DNA of 64,000 bases from Neckera pumila (Eukaryota > Streptophyta > Bryopsida > Hypnales > Neckeraceae), in the NCBI GenBank assembly GCA_963969595.1, contig OZ018408.1, forward strand, positions 45,137,022-45,201,021, read 5' to 3'. Shown piece after piece: positions 1-13,300 of the stretch. Position 1 is the stretch's first letter; each line of letters starts with the position of its first letter. The notes below the pieces were generated by a model that saw only the letters and a list, made by a program, of their open reading frames with translations, was not told the origin of the DNA and did not search any database. The translations under genes were made by a program, and so were the position numbers.

Positions 1-352
1 CTTTTGTTTACAGCGATGATTAGAAAATACCCGCGCTTCTGAGGGGCAACCCACTGAAGTCAAAGGGATATAACGGTTGAATTTCTTCAGATGAGCTGTG
101 CCTGTTGATTTTAAGTTGAATTAGGTTACTGAGCCGATGATGACAAAAGCGGAGTGAAGCTCTCGAGCTTGTGATCATTCCATTGTTGTTACACACACTG
201 AGGTTCCAGGTTCACGACTGTCGAATTTTATCTAAAATGTTGATGGTCTATAACCCCTGAACTAGCTACCGACTTCTTGAAATTTTGAATCTGATCTGCA
301 CTAACCCTTCGTGCTCTTGACCCCTGAGAGTCCCTTTGCAATTTTGGGTTAA
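1..352. other. GC-richer edge, possible 3' end of a gene outside the window
   Basis: The first 350 bases are less AT-rich than what follows. A splice-acceptor-like tttacag at 7-13 is followed by a short open stretch with a stop near base 42. This could be a terminal exon plus 3' UTR of a plus-strand gene that starts upstream. The product cannot be named. Confidence 0.2.
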
Positions 353-1720
353 AAGGCGTGATTGCTTTTGAAGTGTTATAGGTCTATAGATATCGAACTA
401 TGCAGTAAAATCTTTTAGTGTATGTGTTATAGATGACGAGATTGAAATTTGGATTTTAGTGTGTTATAGATTTGATGTGTTATAGATTTTAGTGTGAATG
501 AAATTTGGAGTTGAGATGGCAAGATTCTAATGTTTTAGTGTTGAAAAAAGATGCTGAAATGTTCTTAACAACTCACAAGAGGGGAAATTTCATTCCTAAA
601 CCTACTCACGTGATATACTTTAAATTGAAATGCTTCAAAACCAGTGTATAAACACATTGGTGAAAAAAAAACATCTTTATTTCTTTCGTTTTGGACCGTT
701 CTTGTTTGGCTCTTATGTCCAGCTATTTTGGCTTAGCTGTTGTATTTTGGTTTCTTTTAATGCAGTGGGTTTTCCATTTGTTCAAAAAAAAAGAAAAAAC
801 AAACAAACATCTTTTCGATGATTTACTGTATCTGCAAAATAACTTTGGAAATTCAAAAACTAGCAAAATAAAGTTGCAAAAAACATATGTAAGGTTGAAC
901 CTCCTTCTATTGAAATGCTTCTCAGACACTCAACTTCTTGGATTGATATGGAATTTTAACCACACAAACCATACCAGTGGCATATGTAACTTTCTCAAAA
1001 AAACATTATGTTTGGATTTTGAACTTCAAATGGCTCCCAAACATTCAAGACAACTTGGATTGATATGAAAAATTTATCACAATAACTAGACTTCAAGGGG
1101 AATCTAACCCAGTGAATTTTGTGGACTTTGAATGGCTTCCAAAAAATCAATACATCTTAGATTGACTTGAAAGTTTTACCTCACAAACTAGAAGTAAGTG
1201 TAGATTTTTCGAAGATTTATTAGATGCAAACGTTTCAACAATTCAAATAGAACTTTCAAACTATGTGGAGACACTTTTGGTCACTTAGGAGTTAACCTTG
1301 AAAGAACCAAGTGTTTGAACCAAGTGTTTGGTCGGATGTTCATGAAAATTTGACATAAGGTGTGAATATGTCCTTCCTTAGTAAAAACATAATTTTTTTG
1401 ATTGGGTGCTTGGATTGAAAGTTATGCTGTTTAGAAACTTTTAGGCAAAATGAGCATCAATTACTAAAATCCTCATCAACTTTTGAAATTTGGCATATAA
1501 TTAACAAATAAAATATGGTACAAAATTGTCTAAAAATCATAAAAAAAAATGACGAGTGTATTGCTAATTCACTTAATCTCTTTGCATTGCAAGGTGATAT
1601 AGAATGAATTAGATTCTATATTTTGTTTATGAAATTTTATATGAGTGACCACTAATTCAACCTAATATAGTCCAAATTTCATTTATTGAAGAATTTTATG
1701 TCATTGGTTGATGCAAGACT
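353..1720. other. AT-rich intergenic DNA, no gene seen
   Basis: Both strands have only short open frames without motifs or coherent splice sites. A lone end-like string, cttaggagttaacc, near 1283-1296 may be a decayed terminus of the TTAA-flanked elements described elsewhere. Confidence 0.4.
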
Positions 1721-2353
1721 TTAACCCCTAAATGCTTAAGGCCTGTTGCTCTAAATTGAACAAAATGCCAACATTTTGATAAGTTGTACTACGTATCAAT
1801 TTTTTTGAATTGTAATTGTACAAATTCAAATTAGACATGTTAGAGATCTCGTAGGAAAAGAAAACACAACAATATCACTTATGGAGTGAAAGATTATAAT
1901 GTTTGACTATGAGGGTGCTAAAACTGCAAAAATCTTTCAGTCTTCTTTCCATAAATCAAGTCTAAAAAGTTGGTGACCAAAAACATATGAGGTTAAAGGG
2001 CCTAACTTGTATAACCCTAATAAATTTATGGCTTCTTAAAATCTACTCTACAATTTTTTTAAATGAATTTTGAATGTGATTTTTTCTCCAAGATCTAGTG
2101 TATTTGAGGCTCATTTCCTAGAGCTCTCAACACTACGGGAAGTCAAGATTGCATTGGGTACCCTTGTACAAAAACTTGAATAGAAAAATCACTATCATTT
2201 ATTTTCAAGATCGGATTTTTGGTGCTAAAACTAGACTTCAAGAAGAACTTTCTAAAAATATAACCTACTAAAAATAGCAATTTGGTTACGTTTTATTTAA
2301 CTTCCAAGGTTTGCAAACACCAGATTTTGGTGCCTCGGGCATTTAGGGGTTAA
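1721..2353. mobile_element. TTAA-flanked TIR element, family C copy 1 (633 bp)
   Basis: The element starts TTAA-CCCCTAAATGC and ends GCATTTAGGGG-TTAA, giving an 11-bp perfect terminal inverted repeat with TTAA on both sides. There is no coding capacity. A second copy at 51105-51757 has the same internal sequence, for example the tract around 1855-2130 matches 51240-51510. It is a non-autonomous DNA transposon, and TTAA targets with CCC..TAAA-type ends recall piggyBac. Confidence 0.8.
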
Positions 2354-4002
2354 TGGGTTATCCTTTAGGTGTCTATGATGGACCTTTTGCCTATGAAATG
2401 ATGGTGATAGAGTAATTTATAACTGCAGTAGGAATTTCTACTTTTGAATGTAAACTCATTATTAGTTAGAAGTGATCTTAGAACTTCATATTGTGGCCAT
2501 TGTTGGAAATATTGTGACAGCTTTAGGTGAGTAAATAACCATTATGAACACACTACTTATTGGTTTTAGGTCAATTTAGAGGCCCTTTTGAGTCAATTGG
2601 AAAATATACTTCAAAATTTCAGAACAAATTTCATACTTCATCAAAAAAATATACTTTTTAATTTCACTCCTTATTTCTTACACTTGTCTTTATCTAAACT
2701 TTTTTAAATTTCAACAATGCCAATAAGGCAAACTAGTCACTCTTCCTATCATAGCCTCATTTACCTTTGTTGGAGGCACCATTTTCAAGATAGAACTTTT
2801 TATTGTATTAGCAATTGAAAAATATGAATCTACAAAACAAATCAAACTTTTGGATAAGACATGTTATATGTAATAATTATGATTTTTCAAAGTAGAAGTT
2901 TTCTATACTACTGAAATCATCCTATAGTTTGTTTATAAACCAAAATTTAGAGAACAATTAGTTAACATGCAACCCTAAAGGATTGGAATACATTTTTGCC
3001 GTAAATCTCACTATTTAAATATGTGAGGAACTAAAAAATATAAGATTTTAGTTGAATTTCAACTATAGTAATTATACAAGACTACCATAAAAATGTGTAG
3101 AAATTTTTTTGGAAACTTTGACCGTCAGATTGAAAGAGTATAGTGTTTGAAGTTCAAAGAAAAAAATTCTTATCCTACTTGACAAGGTCAACAAACTTGA
3201 TTGAACTTCTTCTAAAATAAGATTTTTGCATTATAGAATGGATTTTTTAGGACAATTGCATTCTATGTTATATGAATTACATATTTACTTAATTTAAGAA
3301 GTAGATCTAGCATTTAGTAAAAGATTTCCTAACTAGTCAAAGTACCCGAAATTTTTAACTTTTGTTTTGGAAACTTGATAATTAAAAAAATTATTTACCC
3401 ATACATTGCCTTGTTTTCTTGCTTGTAGGGTATATGCCCACACCTTGTGCCAAAATTTAAAAAAGATTCATTGAAAATTGACATTGTAGGACTCTATTCA
3501 AATTTTGAATTAATCATTCAATAACCACTAGGTCCTTTAGGAGTTAATTTTACTTTGCAGGAAAATTTCAACAGAAGTCTACTTGCCATAAATAGGTATA
3601 TGGATGGTAACAAAAGTTTAAATACAATCCACACTAGAATAATGAACATCCTGACATTGAGAGTTAGTTTATATAAAATGATTTTTTAATAGGTGTACAA
3701 AGAACAAAATATCCTACCTTCCTTGCGGGTTTTAAATGCCTTTTCTATTTTTCTCCAATAACTAATTACTTTGAATATATAATTCCATGGCTACAGATTA
3801 AAGTCTTCAAGAATTATAGATACTATTCATTAGCTATGTTATGGTCTACATTGGACAAAATTGCAAAATTATTTCCTTTGGTGGAATCAATTCAATAAAA
3901 GTCAACCCTTTTCTTTCAGCTTCATAGAGTCAAATTGTACAATTTCAATATGATTATTTATTTTTGGTGCTCCAGTAGTACGATGTAGTTTTTTATTAGT
4001 AG
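2354..4002. other. AT-rich intergenic DNA
   Basis: No gene is seen. A TIR-like end, GGTCCTTTAGGAGTTAA, lies at about 3530-3547, and a possible partner reading ACCCTAAAGGA is near 2969. This may be a degraded element of about 580 bp, but the pairing is weak. Confidence 0.35.
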
Positions 4003-4139
4003 AAAGGAGGTCTTTGGGAACCAAACTAAAAGGTGAGAGTTATGGTCCCAAGAGTCTATATAGGCACTATGCTAGTGCCTCTATGGACCTTCGGAACCAT
4101 GTTCTTGCACCATAGTTTGGTGCTCCAAGACCTCCTTCC
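4003..4139. repeat. Small foldback element (137 bp palindrome)
   Basis: The left arm begins AAGGAGGTCTTTGGGAACCA and the right arm, read in reverse complement, begins AAGGAGGTCTTGGAGCACCA. The arms pair over about 30 bases with a few mismatches. The loop holds a second hairpin, ggcacta/tagtgcc at 4063-4079. It could be a MITE or a source of hairpin RNA. No second copy is seen in the window. Confidence 0.65.
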
Positions 4140-5410
4140 TAATAGTGTTTCAAGATTTGCCAAATTTTCTTCATTTCTATAATAGACAAATTTGATTTTA
4201 AAAATTAGTGTATAGAACAAAAAAATTCTTTGTCAAAAGAATGGATAAATTGAAGAAACAAATTGCTTCATCAAAATATTTGTGATCATGTTCTTTGCAT
4301 GTTTTGAAAAACAAAAACAAGAGGTTGGTTGAATTTGAAATCTTAACTTTAAGATCTTTCTACATCCCTTGGTGTGAATTTGTCTTGAAGAATGAGTTCT
4401 ATTGTCATGTGCTAGGACATTGCTTTGGGACTGAAGTTAGCGTTTCTCAATTATACTTGAGATTTGATTGTATAGTTTTACATGAGACTAGGTATTATGT
4501 ATTATATGAAAAACCTCTAATACTTTTGTAAAAATTTGATATTTTTACATTTTTTAGTAGGAAAAAATGAAATACACTATCTATTTAAATGTTTGTGGAT
4601 TTTAGAGTTAGGTCTTTCATATTTGTACGGTATAGGTTTTCAAAACTTTTGTTTACAAATATTCAAAAATTATAGGAAGATAGATATATTTGACATAAAA
4701 AAATAGTTATTCCAATTCAAAAATTACACGCCATAAACAACTGAATAAATAAGTAAAAAAAAAATTGTAAAAAATCACCACAATTTGAATTAAAAAAAAT
4801 TGTGCAAAAGAATAAAATGTAATAAAAATCATTTATATTCAATCTATAATCAATTTCAGAAACAATTTTCAATTTTCAATTTCAAATTGTATTGGAAATT
4901 ATTGATCAACGTGGTAGTAGATGTATCCATATGGATATATATTCTATGGACCATATTTTACAAATTTTGATTTGAAATTTGTCATTGAATTTATTTTCTA
5001 TATTGCACTATATAATATATCTTTTCAATTTTGAAATTTGGGCTACTTCCTAATTTTTATGGGGTTCATGGATTAAGGAGCCCACTTAATTTGGATTTTT
5101 GAATATTTGGGCAGGCTTTATTGACTTCATATTTGGAAATTTTGGCATAAACAATATTTTAGAATGGATCCTAGTTATCTTACTCCAGGCATGAGAAGCT
5201 TTGTTTCATGTAATTCCAATAAATATTGCAAAACTTATATACTTTTTAAAATTTCAATGTCAAACTGGAGAATTGAAAGTGTATCTCCAAAACACATTAG
5301 TTGGTTTTATTTGAATGGATACAATGATAATTATACAAAATATTTGAATCATTATATGTTGACTAATGAGATGAAAGCTATAAGGACTTTTATTTTGCAA
5401 GCAATAATGG
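4140..5410. other. AT-rich intergenic DNA, no gene seen
   Basis: Open frames here, such as 4295-4531 and 5164-5421, are short, lack motifs and have no splice context. The second runs into the left end of the element at 5411, so it is not a real gene. Confidence 0.4.
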
Positions 5411-6343
5411 TTAACCCCTAAAGGACCAACATGTGTTTTTAAGCTATATAAAAATGTGGGGTAGGTACGTGTGATTAGAGATTTCTGTATTTTTAGTCCA
5501 AATTTTAATAGAAGGTGGGGACGAGGAATATCTTTCATATGCACCAAATTTCATGACATTTGGAAATAGGAGTAAAGAGTTTTGGCCTAATAAGGGGTTT
5601 TTTTTTGTAACTGGGCAGTCTGGGCATTTTTTAAAAAATCACTTTTTTCAAAAACAAAAATTTGAAACTGTTTTTTTAGAGATATATATATGTAGAAAGC
5701 TTTGAATCATTCCATTTTGATCAATGAGTCAAAACTTATGAGGATTTTTTGTTTGCGGACAATTATGGATTCTCTATTCTAAAATAAACTTTGAAGTCCT
5801 TTATCTTACTCAATTTTCAATATTTTTTGAAAAAAATAAAATCATAGGATGTAGATTGTTTATTACAACATTTCTACCATTAGGATTGGCATTTTTCAAT
5901 TATATAATTACATTTTTAACTATTTAGTATTTTGAATCATTCTCTACTACTATTTACTTACTATTTTTTTAGTATATATTGTACAATTCCAAATGATGTG
6001 AAAATTTTCAAGCATGTGGCCCAACTTGTGTAGGAAAAAGAATCCAAAGAAGCACCACCATTTTGGACAATTTTCATAGAAAAGTGAGCTTGTGAAGTGC
6101 AGCTGCCCTATTTTTTGCACTGCCAACAAAATGATTTCAAGAATTTGAATGCTTATATCTTGCAATCTGTGCCATGTAAATTTCTGAATTTTTTATCATA
6201 TGTTCTCAAGTCAGCATATTACAAGATCCTACGGTTACGTGTGTCAAAAAAAAAAATTTCTTCCAAAATTTGGTACTTGTTCTAAAAATGACAGTTTTTG
6301 AGTGTTTTTGATGAAAACATAGTCATGGAACTTTAGGGGTTAA
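5411..6343 (+). mobile_element. TTAA-flanked TIR element, family A copy 1 (933 bp)
   Basis: The left end is TTAA-CCCCTAAAGGACC and the right end is GGAACTTTAGGGG-TTAA. The outer 9 bp (CCCCTAAAG) are perfectly inverted, with imperfect matches a few bases further. The interior matches copies at 23209-24140, 29367-30303 and 31197-32125 (reverse). It encodes no protein. It is the least disrupted copy in the window and a good reference for the family. Confidence 0.85.
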
Positions 6344-6794
6344 AAGAACAAATATATATTATTAATTGAGTTCATATTTTTTATTTTAAAAAATAATAAA
6401 TATATATATTGTATACAATAAAATAATAAATGTATATTTTATACTCCAAATGTATAGGCAAATGTATAGATAGTATATATTTTGCTTACAAGATCATTCT
6501 GAACACTGAGATTCACAATTCTCAATTTCTTGTCAAATTTATTAGCAAATCGGGTTTTCTTTTATTGTATACCACCTTTTTTTTAATATTTTTCTTGGAA
6601 CTTAATATGAAGAAGAAATTGGTGAAAAAATCCATGTATTTCCAACCCATTTTCCATATTTTGATTTAAAGCTCACAAATCATATGACACAAGTCTTTTT
6701 TTTCCAAAAACAATGAAAAGAAAAAACTTTGGCTTTGAAAATGGCCTCAAAAGATAGTTATGAAGTTAGGCAAATTGTACTTCACAAACCTTCT
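6344..6794. other. AT-rich spacer downstream of the transposase-like gene
   Basis: This is probably 3' UTR and flank of the minus-strand gene ending at 6795. No terminal repeat that would close a gene-carrying transposon was found here. Confidence 0.35.
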
Positions 6795-9700
6795 TTAAAT
6801 TTTTTTCCATTTTTGTCTTGATTTTGACCTTAAATTTTCAACTCTCCTATACCTACCTATTCTATCGTATTCACAATACTTTTCAACATTATTCCCTATA
6901 TTAGTTCTTGTACTCAAATCTGATTTTATACTTACATTACCTTCATCTAAATTTCTATAAGAATGTAAATGACTAGAATAATATTTATGTGGTTTTTGAA
7001 GTGTCTTTGATTGCAATTGACATTGGTCAAGATAATTTGGTATCTTAGAATGGGACCTATGCAATGCAAAAGATTGTTGTTGGCATTGTTGACTACAAAT
7101 CATGCTTGCATTTGAATTATCTAATTGACTAGTATTTATTATCCTAGTTACTTCTGGGGGGTCATAATTTTGAATATATTGGTAGCAAGTTATGGTGTGA
7201 CCTCTAGACGGATCACAACAACAAGGCCTTTGATATTTGTCTTTTTCTTTGGAATTATTATCACGAATATTTGCAAATTCTTCTTCTAGCCTTTTGACTA
7301 GTTTTTTATATTCATTCTCATTGCTTATATTTCCTTTTGTATCCTTATAATCAATTCCATATGATAAAATTTGACTTTCAGTTCCTTTTACTTGAATGGA
7401 TTCTACAATATGAGGAATCTCAGTTCCATTAGAATTTTGTTTTCTTGAACCATTATACTTGGAATCATAATTTTTGAGTGTTGTTGGAATAACAATGGGG
7501 GTAGCAATCTCTTGAGCTTCTGTGAACCATTCCGGTGTTTGTTGGCATTGTAAACCATTTGTAAAAGTCATACAAGTATCTGGAGTAATGACTATTTTTT
7601 TTTTCAATTTTGATGAGATTGTTTTGTGTTCTTCTTGACAAGATGCATTTGAAATTTGACTTGGTGTAATAAAATTTGCATCATCAAATAAAAATGGCAT
7701 GAAAATATCGTTTTCAGCATCTTTATGTTCGTTATGTTGAAATTGTACTCTCTTAGAATGAAAGAAAATTTTATCATCTTCAGTGGATTGATGTTTCTTT
7801 GAATATTGAGGTAAATTTGGCTTAAAACTTTTAAAAATACTTTTATCATTATAAGATTGATTTGAACTTAAATATGAATCTTGTTTGGGGGATGATAAGT
7901 TTATATCCAAATTTTCCATTGCAAATAATGGTTGAGAAGTATATTGATTTTTAAAATTATGTTCAGAAGAATGATCAATAATTTTGAATTCATTTTGATT
8001 TGATTTGTTATATAATTTTTTTGTATTGGATTCTTCAGTGTTTTGAGGATAAGGGTAAGGATTGCAAGGATATAATGTTTTAATTTTTTTCTTATTAGAA
8101 TCTTGTTTGGGAGGAGAATGTGGATTGTAAGAATACAATGTATTGACTTTTAAAGAATGTTCTTTACTGTCATCTTTAGTAGACATTGACCCTTGTGTCA
8201 TTTGAAGGTTGGATGTTCTTGGTGAATTGTAATTGTCATATGTTTTTTTCATATACAATCTTTTGTATGTGCGTGATTTTTTAGACAACGAATTAAATGA
8301 TTTTTCAAAACTTTCCAGTTTGAATAATTTTTCATTTTGAGAGACATCATCAATTCTATGCCTTTTATTTTTCAAAATTCCTCCATCTTCTGGTGTAATT
8401 GAATGGCTGTAAGAAAGAGAGCTTTCATTTTCATTGTCAATTATTGTATTTTTATTTAAGGTCTCTTTGTCATTAGTGAAGTTTGCACTCAATTTTTTTT
8501 TATTTGAATCTTTTTTTTCATTCAACAATGAATAAGACTCTAAACTAGTTAATATTTGTTTATCATTTTTTTTTATTGATTCTTTAATAAGAGGTAAGTC
8601 TTTTAGAGTTTTTGTATCTTCTAAAATTAGAAATGATGTAAAATTTGAATGAGGTATTGAATCCATTTTAAAGTCTTTAGATTCACTTTGATTATCTAAA
8701 GATAATGTGCTTAAAGCATTGTCATTATTGTATGGTGTAACTTGAAGATCTACAATATTTGGCATTGCATTAGTTGTAATAGAATTGTTAAAATTATCAC
8801 TTAATTTTGCATCATCTATATTTGATGTACATAGATCTATTTCAAGATGTGTTGAATCCACATATTCGTTTTTATTATTATTTTCATTATCAATATTTGT
8901 AATAAAAAATTCATTAAGACAATTTTGTGAATTTTTTTGTTCATTATAATCATTGTTTTTATTGTCATTAGATACATCGTTCTCATAATTGCTATGATTA
9001 GAAAGTTTTAGATTTGATTGAACATTTTGAGTAGCTTTTTGAAATTTTTTAAAGTTTGAGTTCAAAATATTAGATTCCAATTGATAATTTTGATACAAAT
9101 CTTCTTGTTTCAATGCATTTCTTTTAACAAGAGAATTTTGTTCTATAATTCCATTAGATGTTATATCAAAATCATATTGAATTTTTTCTTCATATTTTCC
9201 TTCAACAGAATGTTTAAATTCTTTAGTGTGGATATTTGGGATAATTTCTTCTTGAAGTTTTACTGTAGGTGATGACATTGAATTTGAACACTTGTCATGT
9301 TCAATAGTGTCCAATTTTTCTATACTAATTTCTTTAGATTTTGCATCTACCAATGGTTTTGAAGAGTTTTTAAATTCATTTCCATAAGACTCAATAATTG
9401 AATGTGATGAATCTTTACTATCTTTAGTACTTGCATCTATATGAGAAGTCACTACTTCTGAAGGTTTATTAAAAAGAGTTTGAATTGTTATATTCTTAGT
9501 AGTTATTATATTATCATCATTAATAACATCATCTTCACCACATTTAACTCTACAATTAGCAATTTTTTTGTAATTATTTATCATATCAATATTAGTGTCA
9601 TTGGAATCAAAATTGTATTTTTGAGTATCTTCTTCACCATCTCTTGCATATGGGGATTCAATCCCTGGTAATGAGTCTACAAGTGCAATTGATTGTTGTG

Positions 9701-10166
9701 GTGAATGATGGGTTTTTTCATTCAAAATGTTTTCTTTAATAAAATTTCGACTATCATTGCCAATAGACTTGTCATGCAAAAGATCACCATTCATCCCATG
9801 TATACATTTAATAGTATTTTCTACTAATTTTCCTTTATTTTGATTGTGAGCTTCATTGTCGATATATATTCTATTACTTAAACATTGTTCATCTTGCATA
9901 ATGTGAAAGTTATATAAGATTGTAGAATTATATATTTGTTGAAGTTCTTCTTTGTTAAGTATTTGATCAAATAATGAGAGCTTGTTATCGGCCAATTCAA
10001 AGTTATGTTGATCTATGTAAGAATTATTCTTCCTACCACATTTCAAATTTGCATAATAATTTTGTTGAGCTTCATTTTTTTGAAGCATAGTTGAAAGATC
10101 TTTATTAAATCCATCTTCTAAATAACTTTTTTTCATTACAGATAATCCTTTTGAAAAATATAAAAC
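6795..10166 (-). CDS. Terminal exon (about 1,123 codons) of Asn-rich transposase-like gene
   Basis: One open frame of 3.4 kb starts after a ttgcag acceptor at 10166 and ends TAA at 6795-6797. The phase is 0, matching the exon ending at 10370, so it continues the gene at 10370-14570. Composition is extremely rich in Asn, Ser, Lys and Asp, as in disordered proteins of AT-rich genomes. No globular domain is evident over most of its length. A weak internal repeat reads TLYSYNPHSPP / TLYPCNPYPYP. Near the C-terminus a Cys cluster (CCCDPSRGHTITCYQY) is followed by Gln/Cys/His-rich sequence, which could bind zinc. No family is recognised. A frame this long in AT-rich DNA is unlikely without selection or very recent decay. 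Confidence 0.55.
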   Translation of the reverse strand, partial: VLYFSKGLSVMKKSYLEDGFNKDLSTMLQKNEAQQNYYANLKCGRKNNSYIDQHNFELADNKLSLFDQILNKEELQQIYNSTILYNFHIMQDEQCLSNRIYIDNEAHNQNKGKLVENTIKCIHGMNGDLLHDKSIGNDSRNFIKENILNEKTHHSPQQSIALVDSLPGIESPYARDGEEDTQKYNFDSNDTNIDMINNYKKIANCRVKCGEDDVINDDNIITTKNITIQTLFNKPSEVVTSHIDASTKDSKDSSHSIIESYGNEFKNSSKPLVDAKSKEISIEKLDTIEHDKCSNSMSSPTVKLQEEIIPNIHTKEFKHSVEGKYEEKIQYDFDITSNGIIEQNSLVKRNALKQEDLYQNYQLESNILNSNFKKFQKATQNVQSNLKLSNHSNYENDVSNDNKNNDYNEQKNSQNCLNEFFITNIDNENNNKNEYVDSTHLEIDLCTSNIDDAKLSDNFNNSITTNAMPNIVDLQVTPYNNDNALSTLSLDNQSESKDFKMDSIPHSNFTSFLILEDTKTLKDLPLIKESIKKNDKQILTSLESYSLLNEKKDSNKKKLSANFTNDKETLNKNTIIDNENESSLSYSHSITPEDGGILKNKRHRIDDVSQNEKLFKLESFEKSFNSLSKKSRTYKRLYMKKTYDNYNSPRTSNLQMTQGSMSTKDDSKEHSLKVNTLYSYNPHSPPKQDSNKKKIKTLYPCNPYPYPQNTEESNTKKLYNKSNQNEFKIIDHSSEHNFKNQYTSQPLFAMENLDINLSSPKQDSYLSSNQSYNDKSIFKSFKPNLPQYSKKHQSTEDDKIFFHSKRVQFQHNEHKDAENDIFMPFLFDDANFITPSQISNASCQEEHKTISSKLKKKIVITPDTCMTFTNGLQCQQTPEWFTEAQEIATPIVIPTTLKNYDSKYNGSRKQNSNGTEIPHIVESIQVKGTESQILSYGIDYKDTKGNISNENEYKKLVKRLEEEFANIRDNNSKEKDKYQRPCCCDPSRGHTITCYQYIQNYDPPEVTRIINTSQLDNSNASMICSQQCQQQSFALHRSHSKIPNYLDQCQLQSKTLQKPHKYYSSHLHSYRNLDEGNVSIKSDLSTRTNIGNNVEKYCEYDRIGRYRRVENLRSKSRQKWKKI

Positions 10167-10369
10167 CTGCAATATGTTATTACAAAATTATAATATTCAT
10201 TTATTTATAGAATACACTAAACCAAAAATATTCATTTATTTCCACTTGCATTAAATTTTGTAATTTGAGCATTAGATTTTTAAAACAAAAATAATGTCAT
10301 AATTTAAAAAAAATTAATGACTCGATAACAAAAATAATATTTAAAACTTTATAGTTACAATAAGCATAC

Positions 10370-13300
10370 TTTAAATTTAGATTGTCTTTTAATATATTTT
10401 GACCAAGTATTAAATAAACAAAAGATTTGATTTGTTGTTGTTATAGGAAAAATCTCAGCTAATTCTTCAGCTTTGTCAAAAGATATTGCAATATGTCCCA
10501 TTTGTATAAAGTGGAAACGAAGAAAAGATCTTGCCAACCATGGAATCCAACAATCAAATTGTCTTTTCAAATCCTATATGAAAAAAACTAAATTTTCAAT
10601 TTTTTGGTATGCTTTATTTTTCATTAATTTAAAAAACAAAAATTAAAATCTTTAAACTATAATAAAAATCTTGAAATATATAATAATCTCATATAAAAAA
10701 AATTCAATTAAAATAACATAATTTAAAAATCTAAAATCTAAGGTTTAGTTCTAAATCAAATACATTAAGTATTTATTATACAAAGCATATTATAGGAACA
10801 CTTTAGTTTACATTAAGTATTGGCATAGCTTCCATTTTTAAACGAATATATTGAGCAACCATTTCTGTATTGAATCCAAGTTTGTCTTGTTTGGTGCATG
10901 GATTAGTTGCAACACCAGTTGTACTCAATGCAATCATTGAATTTTTAAAGACCTTATGTTTTCTTTCCATAGCCTATACAAAAATTTTAAATTAAAATCA
11001 ATCAATTATCTTTTGAAAAATTTCAATCATAAAAATTAGACAAATTTAATTAATAAAATATCATGTTTAAGATCAAGATTCAGAAAAAGAATTCTACAAC
11101 ATAAGTTGTAAGCTGTACCAAATTTTTTAAGCGTCCAATAGGATACGGTAGCATGGATTGGAATTGGTGAGCATGAGCCCCTTGAATGTGGATGTAAGGT
11201 GTTATATCTTCACCTAGTGCTTTAGTTGCATAATAAAGAAATTCTTTTGCCACCACTGCCATACTACATTTTCAAAAAATAAATTAATATAATAACTTGG
11301 TCAAAATTCTGGTATCAAAGATATTATTGATATATGTATGAAGTTGATGATTAATACAGATCTAGTACCTCTCATCATGTAAAATTGAAGTATGTGGATG
11401 GCTCATTTGTTGCAACCGGTTGAAACGATGATAAGTAGCCCACATGCGTTTTGTATACATAAATACTTCTAGTGTTGGTATTTTTTCCATTACCTTTAAT
11501 TGAAATATGAAACATTTGGTCATTTCCAAAATACCATTGTTAACTAGAATAGTACTTATGTGCATTATTTTTGAAATTTTAGGAGCCTTCTATTATTTAT
11601 ATAATTAGAAAATAATGAACACTACCAAAAGCTTTACTATTATCTTAAGAATTTAATAGCTTCATTAAAGAATAAAGCTTCAATAAAATATTAAATTGGA
11701 ATTTATTAGTGTTCATAGCTTTGAAGGCAGTGTTTTAATTAACATAAAATTTTAAAAGTTCAAAATGCAATTTACAGTAAACAGTGAGAATTTTTAATAA
11801 TGTTTTGATAATTTTTAATAATGTTGTAAATATAATTTTGATATTGACCTCTAAGATTTTTTCATGATTCTCTAAAATGTGATTGGCCACTTCCATATCA
11901 AATTCATCATATTTAATCTCTTTGTAATTGGTACATTGAAGAGGAGTAATTTTACATTCTATGAGTAATGGTGGATTGGTCATAGCTTGCCGAAGCAACA
12001 TAAACCGAGATTGCACCTCATTTGAAATTTGGTCATATTGTTGGGCTTGCATTTCAAGTGTTCTCAGCATATGTAGGATAGTGCGTGTAAGTGCATGACG
12101 AGCACAATATACACTACTCAATGTGGGCCCCTCTGTAAGCTACACCCAAGAAGATAATACGGATCTTCATTTTGAGTCATAAGTTTGTGTCATTTGACAA
12201 AAAGTGATGAAAAGTGATGATAAATCACTAATAGAGTCATCTTCTTTTGGTAGATATTGAAAAATATCTTTTCAACATCTAACAAGTTAAATAAAATAAA
12301 ATATATCATTCAATTTAAAATTTTATTCATATACAATGCAATCATACATTTTTTTAACTTATTTTTTCTTAAATGATTTTATACAACATAAAAATATGTT
12401 GTAAGCTTACCTAGAAAGTCTATAACTAAGAAGTTTTATGGAATTATTATAATGCTTTTTGAAAGAAATTTTTATATCAGTCAACCAGCCTTCTAACCCT
12501 TGTAATATGAATGATTTGCAAAATTGTAAATCAAACTTAGTTCCTCTATACTGGTGCATTTTATACATTTGATTATAATTATGAAACATCCAATGATTAT
12601 TGACGCCTCAAAATAAATCTAGATCTCATGTATTGTTATTGGAGTTTTATATTGGTATTAAAATTTTTTTTTACATAATAATATTATCATTTTCATATAG
12701 TATCAATCAGACATGTAATAAATATATAAACTAAAATATAATCATTAGTTTAAAAAAAAATTATTACCTCCAAATTATATAAAACATAAATTTCCTTTAG
12801 ACAAAATAACAATTAAACTTTTTCATTTACAAATAATAAATTGAACCAATATGGGTTTCTTTTATGCTGATAGTATTTGTAATTAAATGTATAATATTTT
12901 GATACTATTCTAATAAAAAAATTTCAAAAAATTATCACAAATACCTTACACATGTTAATATGGCGATTGATAGGCCAATGTTGAAAAACAATTATAGATT
13001 TCAAGTTTGGCAAAAATTCATTTATTTTATCCTCTGGATGAATATCTTCAAGGGATTTGTTTAGCTCCTATATATCAATATTCAATTATGTCAAAAATAA
13101 CAAAGAAATAATCTGTATTGACTTAATAAAATAATACTTCTAACTGAATTTTGTTTATACTTTTTTATTATTAAAATATTCTATTAATTTATCTATGAAA
13201 TCACTAATAGCATTGTATAGTATATAATTTGAAGAAAATTAGTTTAAAATATTTGAACCCAAAGATGTTTAATATTTTATTCATATACATGAACATACCA

